The notes under the pieces were generated by a model. It was not told the origin of the DNA and did not search any database. It saw only the letters and a list, made by a program, of their open reading frames with translations. Of a DNA stretch of 64,000 bases, positions 33,735-44,209 are shown piece after piece; position 1 is the first letter of the stretch; each line of letters opens with the position of its first letter. The translations under genes and the position numbers were made by a program. Source of the DNA: Paraphysomonas bandaiensis (taxonomy: Eukaryota; Chrysophyceae); assembly GCA_965644295.1 (NCBI GenBank), contig CBFFRP010000335.1, forward strand, positions 147,330-211,329, written 5' to 3'.

Positions 33735-34450
33735 TAATGAATACGATAGAGTGAAAATTATGAATAACAATATAGAACATAGCTATCATGCACAACGGAA
33801 TAGTTAGAAGTGTAACTGATAATGACGACATTACGATGACGATCATGTATCTTCGACAGATACTCTTTCTATTTCAGTTCATGATATATCTCATTGAGCA
33901 TTATAACTCACAGATACAATCTTGTATTTAGCTGAATCCTAGTAAGGAGCATCTGTTATCATATGTTCACAAGTTACTCCTATATCTTATATAGTCACAC
34001 ATCAGTAACTGAATTTACTACCTTTACACCCGTTACACCTATGAGTTGATTTCACCTATTGCATACTATTAACTCTTCTGACTCTTACACGCCTACTATA
34101 TTGCTAATAATAAGACGTTCACTATCACACTATGAACTCACTTCATTTGCACAATCTATATCGCATCATACTGCAGCACTCAACATTGTGTGTTGCCCAT
34201 TGAGTGCACTCTCATATTTATATATTAAATATAATTGTATATTTTGGTAAATGTAAATGTATTTTTCATCATGTATTTTTTGATTGTATAATTTTAATTC
34301 TCTATCTCCAACTCAAAACAATGGGTATCACGTATTGAAATTAGTGAAAGAGGTCGAAGACGAATGTATATCTCAATTGATTTTTAATAAATGTACTATA
34401 CGAGACTATTTCGGGTGTGCAAGAAGTTAACTACAGTTATACACATAGCA

Positions 34451-37306
34451 TTATTCTCTTTTTCTCTTCAGAGCTGCAGCTGCTCTTGCTACATTCGGCT
34501 TCCTTCTCCCACCACCACTGTGTGATTGCCGCTTATCCATCTCTTCCTTACGACTCTTACCAGACATGTCGAATTGACGTTGAGCCTTCATATTATCACC
34601 GAAATCTGAATCATCTGTGCCCTGATTCTTACGTAAATATTCCACAAAAGGATCGCGACCTTCATTTCTCAGTTTCTCAGCAAAATCGTCCTGCGTTCGT
34701 CTTCTATTTCTCTCTTTCTGGAAAGAAGAGTGTGTAAACGGTACCTCTGCTTCTAGCGCATCTTCTTCCTCAAATTTCTTGGAAACATATGCAGGAAGAG
34801 ATCCCTTCAGTGGGTTTCCTTCAAGAGCATCTTCCCACTCCTTCCAGTCCTTATCAGAAATACCCAGAAGCTTTCGCTTCTCCTCAGCCGTTTCAGCCCG
34901 CACAGCATCATCCTCATCGCTGCCGCCTTTATCATCAACGGTTTCAATCCTACTCATCAGATCACGCAGTTCGTCGTCGTCGCTTTCGGAATCTAAGGCC
35001 ATATCACTATCGCTATCAGTGTTTTTGCGTTTATAGTCCAGCAGTTCTTCGTGATCACCTCTGTAGAACCTGTTTCTATCCGTGCGTTTCTGCGGCCCTT
35101 CACCTGGAGCAAAGAGGCCTTTATCTTTCTTACTATCTGGTGGTGGTGGCACAATATCTCGGCGAACGGGGGGGTATGCGGTGGGTCGTCTTCTAGAGAG
35201 TGGACTCGGGGTAACCACAGAGTGAATAGACGATGTTTTCTCGTCCTCACTTTCTTCCTGGTTAGATTTTATTAAGCCAACCTCAGGGGAATCCACTGGC
35301 AGAGCGGGAACAAGACCGCCCCATCTTAGCTTCCTAACGGCGGAGTAGAAAGTAGGTATCTTCCAGGCAGAACCCTTAGAGACTGTACTGCGTGTGATAT
35401 GACCATCGGACTGACATACGTCCATGACTACGTGCTGCTTGGCTTTAATGGGAGATCTGATTAGACGCCCATATTCTTCACGGAATAATGGTGGGTTGTA
35501 ATCATCCCAGTCGACCTACAGTAAAAATAATTAATTCATAATCAAATACTCTGATATATTCCTTTACCTCATCAATTAGCTCCTCCACAAGCTGTGACGT
35601 GTCTGACCCTGGGTTGTCCATGAATCGACGAAGAGTAACCAAAGGGGTTGGATCCCGGACATCAGCCCCGGCCTCTTCCGGTGATTGAACCCAGTCATCC
35701 TGTCCATTATCACTGCGCATGCCGTCATTTGAGTACCGATGAATCGCAGAGTGCTTCACACGCTTCTGGATGACGCAGTACGAGAACTTCTCCTCACTAT
35801 CCTTACGAATCATTGCAGAATGCGCACGCTGTGAAAACGAACACCAAGATCCCTATTATGTGCCCAGTTCGGAATTAACAAGAATATTCATTAGCGAAAT
35901 ATGGATCCCACCTTTCGTAAAGGGCATACCCCATCGTGCGTGCACGGGGAAATCACCTTGACCTCAAAGTCCTCATATTTTAACCGGGGATGTGATGGCG
36001 GCTGAAGCACGTATCGAACAGCAGTATCTTTGGTAGGAACCGGCTGTGGAGCACCGCTTGAACTGTACATATAGTGATGATACTACATTAAAACACGAAT
36101 ATTTAACAACATGTAAAATTACCCGCTGCTTCCGAAAAGCTCAAGCAGCATCTGCCTCGCTGAACGAGTATGATGAGAGCCCACAGGATTTCCGTTATCA
36201 ATAATCACAAGGATGCCATCCACATCAAGGGCCTCATACATAACTTGGACTGCTGCACGTTTTACTGCATCGCTAGTGAGTTCTGATAGCGTATACGCAG
36301 ATACAGCCATATCGAACCGTTGGTCGTCACCCCTTGCAGCAATGCGGCTAACTACATCAACTGTCTTCGAGTCAAGGGTTACACTTACACCAGCGCCCCC
36401 TGAAACTGCCTGTTTTGTTACTCTTCCTTTATCATGCGTGTCTTGGTGGGTGTATGGCAAGCCCATGCGAGTCGTCATCACCTTGGCGGCATCGAGCATC
36501 GACTGGCTCATATCTACACCATTATATCGACGGACTACATCCCTTCCCCACACATCCACAGCAGCAGCACCAGCAGTACCAGGACCACAACCAAAATCTA
36601 GTATACGCTGTGGCTTGTACTTTGGCAAGATAGTTTTAATTTCTCGGAAGACGCGCCGTGTTATGACATAGCGACTCGGAAAGAAGTAGTTAACGTATGC
36701 TATAGTCTCTTCGGGACCGTAAGGCATCACCCTGTCGGCCTCCTTGGAAGCATCCGATGGAGCAGTGGGCATCCAACCTAAATTACGATACGCATACTTC
36801 CGTTGCAAATCTCTATCAGGCTTGAGCATCCAGTTCTTCACGCACCTTCGGATTTGCTGCGGAGTACGATGCACAGATATCTCTTCCTTGCGCTGCGTAA
36901 CCCAATCAGGAAGATTCTCAATAGATCTGTATGGAACTCTTCCCAACTTTAAGAGCTGTTTTCCAACTTTAATCTGCGGCATAAACTCCTCTCCGATCTC
37001 TTCGAACTCATAGTCCTCATCCTCATAATCATCCTCATCATCAGCAGGATTGTTGGGCAGAGGCGTCTTCTTTCTCGGCATCATATCATCGTCAAACTCA
37101 TCGTCTGTGTCCTCCTCTATAAGGACGGGCTTATCTAGTATCCTATCTAGAGGGTTCTTCATATTGAACGGTGTGTACGCTATGCCTCTATGATGGTAGA
37201 ACACATGCGACGAGCGCCCGCATGAGAGAGACTCGGGTGAAGATGATACACTTACACGACGATTCAATGAACGGAAGCGTCGAGATAATGCAGATACTCG
37301 GAGCAT
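34451..37306 (-). CDS. METTL17: METTL17/Rsm22-like mitochondrial ribosome assembly factor
   Basis: Methyltransferase-fold protein needed to assemble the mitochondrial small ribosomal subunit. Four exons (about 37306-36122, 36059-35952 with read-through Cys segment, 35829-35567, 35514-34451) give roughly 870 aa. The N terminus is a basic, Ser-rich presequence. The Rossmann motif I is RILDFGCGPGTAGAAA; YNGVDMSQSMLDAAK and LVIIDNGNPVGSHH follow. Exon 2 carries VISPCTHDGVCPLRK, the family's PCPHxxxCPL Fe-S ligand motif, then FSYCVIQKR. The C-terminal 400 residues (acidic, then Lys/Arg-rich, ending KRKRE) are longer than in the animal protein and look disordered. The exon 2 border near 35950 is tentative. 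Its 5' neighbour is the retroelement-filled spacer. Confidence 0.85.
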
Positions 37307-37590
37307 GATGACCGAGAGCTACTATGCGACTAGTGACTTAATCGGATGGTTTGGACTTTAATTCTTCAGTCTCTCGCACCATATACACACACACATCTCA
37401 CCCGTCCACATACACACTACATACACAGAGAGATGGGCACATACAGGCGTATACATACATATACGTGTACGGTATGTGGCATGCATCTTCTATCCATCCA
37501 CTCCCTACAGAATACACTGTACTCTGTCTGTATCCCAGCCATGTATTCTGCTGCAGTACAGTGTATAGAGGCAGTGCAGGTATACTACGA

Positions 37591-37723
37591 CATACATACA
37601 TACATACATACATACATACATACATACATACATACATACATACATACATACATACATACATACATACATACATACATACATACATACATACATACATACA
37701 TACATACATACATACATACATAC
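37591..37723 (+). repeat. (CATA)n microsatellite, first block
   Basis: About 33 uninterrupted CATA units directly before the solo LTR. Confidence 0.97.
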
Positions 37724-37929
37724 TGTGGCATGAAACTCCTAGTTTTAGGGCTTGGGAGTTTCTCTCCTTCTGGAAACATGGGGTTTCCCTTCAGGATACG
37801 GTAGTCGAGTGGCAGTAGTTTCATGCCAGACAATTCATACATGATTCTTATCTACATAATAATCATATATTCTAGTCCTGCTCTGTTCTTGCTGTTAGCT
37901 ACGTACTTGTAGGCAGTGGTCTGGGCACA
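37724..37929 (+). mobile_element. Solo LTR of the Ty3/gypsy element
   Basis: 206 bases, TGTGGCATG at the left and GGGCACA at the right. It appears identical to the 5' LTR at 38034-38239. Flanked on both sides by (CATA)n, with ATAC immediately outside each end. Confidence 0.9.
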
Positions 37930-38033
37930 ATACATACATACATACATACATACATACATACATACATACATACATACATACATACATACATACATACATA
38001 CATACATACATACATACATACATACATACATAC
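37930..38033 (+). repeat. (CATA)n microsatellite between LTRs
   Basis: 104 bases, 26 units, separating the solo LTR from the full element. Confidence 0.97.
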
Positions 38034-38239
38034 TGTGGCATGAAACTCCTAGTTTTAGGGCTTGGGAGTTTCTCTCCTTCTGGAAACATGGGGTTTCCCT
38101 TCAGGATACGGTAGTCGAGTGGCAGTAGTTTCATGCCAGACAATTCATACATGATTCTTATCTACATAATAATCATATATTCTAGTCCTGCTCTGTTCTT
38201 GCTGTTAGCTACGTACTTGTAGGCAGTGGTCTGGGCACA
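38034..38239 (+). repeat. 5' LTR
   Basis: 206 bases. Contains an internal inverted repeat, GGCATGAAAC at the start against GTTTCATGCC near position 95, which could form a stem in RNA. Confidence 0.9.
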
Positions 38240-38276
38240 ATATCGATATTTTCCTGATTGTCTAGAAGGACTACAG

Positions 38277-39385
38277 CTTCCGCAAGGAAGGAGTGTGTAG
38301 AGCAAGAAGGGGGATGGCCAGGGGAGCCGATAACCTCTAGCTCGGGTTGTTGAGGGAAGGAGGAGGTTTTCTAGGGACCTCGTAAGCTCCAACCCTGATA
38401 TTGGACTGCAGAGGGATGCAGTGACCATGTAGAGGATCATGGGGACTCAGAGGAAGGCTCAAGTGGACTTAGAGGTGTTGCGAAGGAGCAGCAGGGTACT
38501 CTGTCCCTTGATGCAGATAGAGACTCTGATGTGTCCATCTTTGATTAGTGCTTCCGAAAGGAAGGAGTGTGTTTAGTTGTGTATGGGACTTTGAGTGAGC
38601 TGCGAGAGAGCAGCAGGGTACTCTGTCCCTTGTGATGTGTCTATCTTTGATTAGTGCTTCCGAAAGGAAGGAGTGTGTTTAGTTGTGTATGGGACTTTGA
38701 GTAAGCTGCGAGAGAGCAGCAGGGTACTCTGTCCCTTGTGATGTGTCTATCTTTGATTAGTGCTTCCGAAAGGAAGGAGTGTGTTTAGTTGTGTATGGGA
38801 CTTTGAGTGAGCTGCGAGAGAGCAGCAGGGTACTCTGTCCCTTGTGATGTGTCTATCTTTGATTAGTGCTTCCGAAAGGAAGGAGTGTGTTTAGTTGTGT
38901 ATGGGACTTTGAGTGAGCTGCGAGAGAGCAGCAGGGTACTCTGTCCCTTGTGATGTGTCTATCTTTGATTAGTGCTTCCGAAAGGAAGGAGTGTTGTTTG
39001 TTGTGTATGGGACTTTGAGTAAGCTGCGAGGGAGCAGCAGGGTACTCTGTCCCTTGTGATGTGTCTATCTTTGATTAGTGCTTCCGAAAGGAAGGAGTGT
39101 TGTTAGTTGTGTATGGGACTTTGAGTAAGCTGCGAGGGAGCAGCAGGGTACTCTGTCCCTTGTTGCAGATAGAGAGATTAGTGCTTCCGCAAGGAAGGAG
39201 TAAGTTTAGTTGTGTATGGGATTTAGAGTAAGAGAGTAAGCTGCGAGGGAGCGGCATGGTACTCTGGTCCTGGAAATAGATAGAGACTCTGATGAGTTAT
39301 GGGACATATAGAGGAAGCTGTGAGAGAGCGGCAGGGTACTCTGTCCCTTGATGCAGATAGAGAGATGAGTGCTTCCGAAAGGAAG
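38277..39385 (+). repeat. 106-bp tandem array with GNRA-loop hairpins in element leader
   Basis: Core units of exactly 106 bases begin TGTGATGTGT at 38631, 38737, 38843, 38949 and 39055; diverged units flank them from about 38525 and to about 39470. Nine copies of CTTCC-(GNAA)-GGAAG are present: 38277, 38551, 38657, 38763, 38869, 38975, 39081, 39184 and 39372. The loop is GAAA in seven and GCAA in two (38277, 39184), while the stem never changes. Each core unit also has AGGG-TACTCTGT-CCCT, a second possible hairpin. No open frame runs through all units. Confidence 0.85.
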
Positions 39386-39722
39386 GAGTAAGTTTAGTTG
39401 TGTATGGGACTTAGAGTAAGCTGCGAGGGAGCGGCATGATACTCTTTTCCTTGTGATAGTTAGAGACTCTGATGAGTCCTTTAGAACCGGGGCCCAAGAG
39501 ATGGTCACCGGCTTTGATAAGTGATTTATGAGCGCGGTCAGCGCAAGGCGAGCAGCCAACGTAGTGGGGGACAATGCATTCCCTCTTGCGAGAGAGAGAA
39601 ATGATCAGTCCGGGGGAGCAGTGTCTCCGAGCCTTGGCGTGTACGCGTTTTACCCTTGTGGGGGGGAACGAGCCAGCGTTCGTCTTCCACTACGTAAAAA
39701 TTAATCTTGAGGTCCGAGGGAG

Positions 39723-40010
39723 TTGGCCCCTCTGGACGTAGGAATCAGTGATATAGGGGAAGAGTGGTCGTACCCAGCGGAGGAACAGCTGCTTTCGCTG
39801 GGAGAAGATCTTTCAAATTTCTCAAATAGGTCGACAAGGGACCGAGAGGATATGAAAGAAATTCGCAACGATCAGTTAGACTCCATTGACTCTGATTATC
39901 TAGACTCTGAGGGTGAGTCTCCTACGATTCCAGAAAAGGTTTATGGGTCACCGGACCTACAAGAAAAGAGTCGTGAGGTCCTGTGGGATACAGGGATATC
40001 TTTCGATTAG
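39723..40010 (+). pseudogene. Short gag-like frame of the retroelement
   Basis: 95-codon acidic frame (39723-40010) between the leader repeats and the RT remnant. It has no zinc knuckle or protease motif. The position suggests a gag remnant; the sequence itself does not prove it. The start codon in this frame is not a good ATG. Confidence 0.4.
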
Positions 40011-40077
40011 GGATTCGAAAAGGAAAGCCCACGAAGTTAGAATTTTTAGTTAGAAGTCCGGAAACCAGCTGAGGCAT

Positions 40078-40682
40078 GGCTGATGCCGGTAAGAAATTGC
40101 CTCGTAGGAGGTTAGATAGGAGTCGTCAGCGCGAACTCCAACGTTTAGTGGAAAAGTTAGAGCGGTTGGGAGCGATCCAACCTAGCTCGGCCACTCATTA
40201 TAGTCATTCTTTTGTAGATCCATAGCCACACAATAAGTGGCGATTAGTGTTGGATTATAAGAATCTCAACAAGGTTAGATCTGGCCAATTCCGAACATTA
40301 GGGATATGATTTATCGAATTGGTGCCAGTGGGCGAGGAGTCCCGTAATTGGGTCGCCTTTATTACTCAAAACGGGGTGTACGAGTGGCTCCGGCTCCCCA
40401 TGGGTTTGAAAGGTGTCCCGTCCTACTTCCAGCGGCAAATGCAAAGTAGTGCTAGCGGGTTTAGTGTATGAGATTTGTGAGATATATCTGGGTGAATGTG
40501 TTAAATTTGCTGGCTCGGAAGAGGAGCTGATTAAGGATTATCAGCGGGTTCGGAGAGATTTAGGAAATTTGGCCAAATACCCAGACACAGTTTATGGGTG
40601 TGGCAAATTTGGTAAGAGATTGCGTACGCGTATATGTGCTGATTGCGAAACCATTGCATGCAATGTTGGGGAATTATACTAA
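40078..40682 (+). pseudogene. Reverse transcriptase remnant
   Basis: Motifs KWRLVLDYKNLNK and YEWLRLPMGLKGVPSYFQRQ identify a Ty3/gypsy RT, but they lie in frames interrupted by stops near 40225 and 40308 and a shift near 40440. The region between the fingers and palm is shortened. Where the catalytic YLDD should be, the frame reads IYLGECVKFAGSEEEL, so the Asp pair is lost. This copy cannot encode an active enzyme. Confidence 0.85.
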
Positions 40683-40689
40683 GTCGCAG

Positions 40690-41250
40690 GCTAGACTTAA
40701 GGTATTACAGTGGACGGAGGAGTCCAGTGTTGCCTTTGATGTGCTAAGGGAGCGCATTCATGAGTGTCCCTTGTTATTTTTTATGGATGATGTTTCCCCC
40801 ATCTTCCTATATACTGACGCGTCAATAATTGGTATAGGGGCACACTTGGTGCAAGTCGTGGAGGGTCACGAGCGCACAATTGGGATGATTAGTAAGGCGT
40901 TCGACTCAACGTTAGCTAAGTGGCACACCTGCGAGAAGGAAGGTTTTGCCATCTTTTATGCACTAAATAAGTGGGAATACTTGTTGAGGGATCGACGTTT
41001 TACGGTTCGAACCGATCACGATAATTTACGCCAACTCAAGCAGGAGTATGGCCACATTAAGCGAGTGCAGCGCTGGTTTATGTGTTTTCAGTCGTTTGAT
41101 ATCGTGTTCGAACACCTTCCAAGGGAAATGAATGTGGTGGCTGATGCTCTTAGTCGAGTTTGTGGGGTGGACGCATCCGACAAGATCGATGACAATCTGT
41201 GTTCTTCTCTCGAGCGGTGCCTGGAGGAAGAGTCACATACTGAGGATTAG
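40690..41250 (+). pseudogene. RNase H domain of the retroelement (frame still open)
   Basis: Open frame with FLYTDASIIGIGAHLVQ (first Asp), ISKAFDSTLAKWHTCEKEGF (Glu), FTVRTDHDNLRQL (Asp) and the end motif NVVADALSRV, a complete Ty3/gypsy RNase H. It is the only pol domain without an internal stop. It has no start of its own and follows the broken RT. Confidence 0.9.
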
Positions 41251-41795
41251 CGCATCCCTAATCACCTCTGGAAGGCGATTAAGGCTTGTCACAATAGTGT
41301 AGTAGGCCACCATGGGGTGGAACGTACAATGGGAAAGTTGCGAAGGAGCAACAATGATTGGAAGAACATGCGTCAGCATGTTATACGTTTTATTAAGTGT
41401 TGTGTGTGTTGTCAACAGATGTCAACCATTAAGCCAGCAGTGTGGGTTCGGCTTTTTCCTCTATCTAAGTATTCCATGGGTGAGTGTATCTATATGGATT
41501 ATATTGAGGGTTTAATTCCCGGTGAGAATGGGTATACTAGTATTCTGGAGTGGAGCACTCCTTTACAGTAGAGTACTCAAAGGAAGAGAATGGTATGGTT
41601 GAGAGGGAGAATAAGGAAATTCTCCGTCATCTAAGGAATATTATTTTCGAGAAAGTGGTTTTAAAAAAAAAAAAAAATGGTCTGATGTGCTGCCAATGGT
41701 ACAACGTAGCAATCCATGGGTCGACAGGAGTGGCCCGGCACAGTTTTACTGTATGGAGATGCCATAAACCTAGAGGCAGGTTTTATTGTGGATAG
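41250..41795 (+). pseudogene. Integrase remnant
   Basis: The HHCC zinc domain is present (GHHGVERTMGKL, then CCVCCQQMS), and the catalytic core starts at CIYMDYIEGLIP with the first Asp. The frame stops at 41569. A later piece, ENGMVERENKEILRHLRNI, is the region around the catalytic Glu in another frame, so the part with the second Asp is deleted. A run of 14 A near 41663 marks another shift. Confidence 0.85.
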
Positions 41796-42178
41796 GAAGA
41801 ATTTGTCTCCAAGGGAGGAGAAGGATCTGTCCGAGTGGGTTGACAGTACGAGGAACAGTTGCGTTGTTGAAGTATTTGAAGGCTCACTCTAACTATGCAG
41901 TACGAGCCCTACTACCCAAGAGAGAAACGAAGCGCTCCAGGTCTCCGAACACGGCGGCAGAAGAAGTCATTTCGAGTGAGGATGAGTCGTCGCAGCAGTC
42001 AGGAGCTTGATTTATGAGTTTTGACGGTTAAAATCCGCTCTGTCCAGGTGGCGGACACCTATGAGAAGGTTCTCATACATCACAATTTCGTTGGAGTGAT
42101 CAGATAGTAGGGGTGATTTTTTTGGGTGTTGTTTTGTTGTTAGAGTGTCATTTTTTTAGTACATGTGCCACAATTTTC

Positions 42179-42198
42179 CAAAAAAGGGGAAGGGGTAG
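42179..42198 (+). other. Polypurine tract
   Basis: AAAAAGGGGAAGGGGTAG-like purine run immediately before the 3' LTR, the expected primer for plus-strand synthesis. Confidence 0.85.
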
Positions 42199-42404
42199 TG
42201 TGGCATGAAACTCCTAGTTTTAGGGCTTGGGAGTTTCTCTCCTTCTGGAAACATGGGGTTTCCCTTCAGGATACGGTAGTCGAGTGGCAGTAGTTTCATG
42301 CCAGACTATTCATACATGATTCTTATCTACATAATAATCATATATTCTAGTCCTGCTCTGTTCTTGCTGTTAGCTACGTACTTGTAGGCAGTGGTCTGGG
42401 CACA
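42199..42404 (+). repeat. 3' LTR
   Basis: 206 bases, one difference from the 5' LTR by eye, followed directly by (CATA)n starting ATACATAC. Confidence 0.9.
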
Positions 42405-43010
42405 ATACATACATACATACATACATACATACATACATACATACATACATACATACATACATACATACATACATACATACATACATACATACATACATAC
42501 CTACATACATACATACATACATACATACATACATACATACATACATACATACATACATACATACATACATACATACATACATACATACATACATACATAC
42601 ATACATACATACATACATACATACATACATACATACATACATACATACATACATACATACATACATACATACATACATACATACATACATACATACATAC
42701 ATACATACATACATACATACATACATACATACATACATACATACATACATACATACATACATACATACATACATACATACATACATACATACATACATAC
42801 ATACATACACATACATACATACATACATACATACATACATACATACATACATACATACATACATACATACATACATACATACATACATACATACATACAT
42901 ACATACATACATACATACATACATACATACATACATACATACATACATACATACATACATACATACATACATACATACATACATACATACATACATACAT
43001 ACATACATAC
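42405..43010 (+). repeat. (CATA)n microsatellite, about 606 bp
   Basis: About 150 units with two interruptions (a C for an A near 42501 and an extra CA near 42809). It runs up to the base before the next gene's ATG. Confidence 0.97.
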
Positions 43011-44209
43011 ATGCACTACGAACTGGAACACATCAGAGCAGACACTTATCGCAGCTGCGAGTGCGAGAGGGCTGGACCAGAGTATAGACCTGCCATGTTT
43101 GAATGCGACTTGTCATCTCTTCTTCCTCTCATTAAATGCAAAGGAGAAGCAGAGGTGATCGTATCTCTCCGATTGCTTCTTATTAAGTTGCAGGCTCACA
43201 CGAGGAGCTACATGGCTCTCCTCCACAATGAAAAGGTACTGACCTGACTGTTAACCACTCCTTTCATCTTAATGTGCATTTAGCTTATGGAGAGTATGCT
43301 ATCTGCTTCTCTTGAGGATATGGATGGGAACATGGCAGTCTTGCATTGCATGTTATCCTCAGCGATGGAACTCCTACAGGCGCGCATTCCAGTTGTGGCA
43401 TCTGACATTTTGGTGCTGTTAGAGCAGCTGCATTGTATAAAGGTATGTGACTCTGGACCCTATTTTCACGGTATTAATTATTGCATAAGGTTTCTCTTGG
43501 TCAATATAGTAAACAGAACAAAGCACTTTCGGCGGAGCTGCAGAGGGCTGGTTGTTCTGTTGTTGCATCCGAAAAGCGCGCACTCTATGATTTGCAGAAT
43601 TCCTTATGCAGGAAGTGTGAGTTGGTTCTGGATATGGCCCGTGATGGATGTGTAGCTACAGACACGTACAGAATGGAAGTTGAATTGAGAAACATTGATG
43701 CCTGTCTGCGCAGCCCTTTGCAATTGCCAAAATTGAAAACATGCATTGCAACTGATTCTACTGATGAACAGACCATAGTCCCTTGCAAGCGTGCTCGTAC
43801 TGAAAGCTATGCTCGTTTAGATAGTTCTCTGTCTCAAGAACACACCGAGACGGAAGGTAGAGTGCAAGAGAAAGGTGATGAAGAAGCAAAGCAAAGAAAT
43901 GACTTCACTCCGAATAATGAGTCAACTCCCTCACGGGATTGTCTACCTCGCCCAGCGGCGAATGAAAGCCAACAGTCTTATGACAAAAAGAGCACGTCAT
44001 CTAGTTCTATCTGTCTCAGTACTCCATCTCCAGAGATATGTTTGTCTGGGCGCAGGCCTCAGACTCAGCCCAATTGTTTGTCAGCTGTAATGCCTTCATC
44101 ATCGACTAACCATATGACTAATGGGTCTGTAACTAATACTAGCACAGGAACTAGTGTGACAGGTCATGGAAACAGCGAACTAAGTATGTGGAGGAGTCGC
44201 ACACAATGA
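43011..44209 (+). CDS. Unknown helical protein with Ser-rich tail
   Basis: Exons 43011-43235, 43284-43442 and 43490-44209, all phase 0, give 367 aa. I do not recognise the family. The N-terminal half is helical and Cys-containing (MFECDLSSLLPLIKCKGEAE, LMESMLSASLEDMDGNMAVL, SDILVLLEQLHCIK) and likely forms a bundle or coiled coil. The middle has RAGCSVVASEKRALYDLQNS. The last 150 residues are Ser-, Thr- and Glu-rich and look disordered; a CKRARTES string could be a nuclear signal. The first ATG is the first bases after the (CATA)n tract, so the 5' leader would be microsatellite sequence unless an upstream exon exists. Divergent partner METTL17 lies beyond the retroelement. Confidence 0.65.

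Larger units (their letters stand above)
30614..34450. other. Gene-empty AT-rich spacer
   Basis: Almost 4 kb between two 3' ends. It contains a cluster of CCTAGTC motifs (31154-31258), a 703-bp tandem duplication (32329-33734) and otherwise AT-rich DNA. Frames at 31846-32341 have no recognisable protein. Confidence 0.5.
38034..42404 (+). mobile_element. Decayed Ty3/gypsy LTR retrotransposon
   Basis: 4371-bp element with two 206-bp LTRs (38034-38239 and 42199-42404) that differ by eye at one position (GACAATTC versus GACTATTC). A polypurine tract abuts the 3' LTR. The internal part has, in order, a non-coding leader with a 106-bp tandem array, a short gag-like frame, and remnants of reverse transcriptase, RNase H and integrase, the Ty3/gypsy order. 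All pol domains carry stops, frameshifts or deletions. The base after the 5' LTR (ATATCGATATTT) does not look like a tRNA primer site. ATAC stands next to both outer ends, compatible with a 4-base target duplication inside (CATA)n. Confidence 0.92.

Noticed and set aside
34789-35196. 135-codon plus frame rich in His, Arg and Pro
   Set aside because: Antisense to the METTL17/Rsm22 C-terminal exon.
36213-36671. 152-codon plus frame
   Set aside because: Antisense to the METTL17/Rsm22 methyltransferase exon, which has clear family motifs.
38240-38262. tRNA primer-binding site after the 5' LTR
   Set aside because: ATATCGATATTTTCCTGATT does not resemble a TGG-starting tRNA 3' end; a self-primed element or mutated site remains possible.
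39206-39574. 122-codon minus frame across the retroelement leader
   Set aside because: Runs through the 106-bp-type repeats in reverse and simply repeats their translation; no Kozak-like start or family match.
42370-43158. 200-codon frames over the (CATA)n tract
   Set aside because: Same artefact of a stop-free tetranucleotide repeat; no protein-like content outside the repeat.
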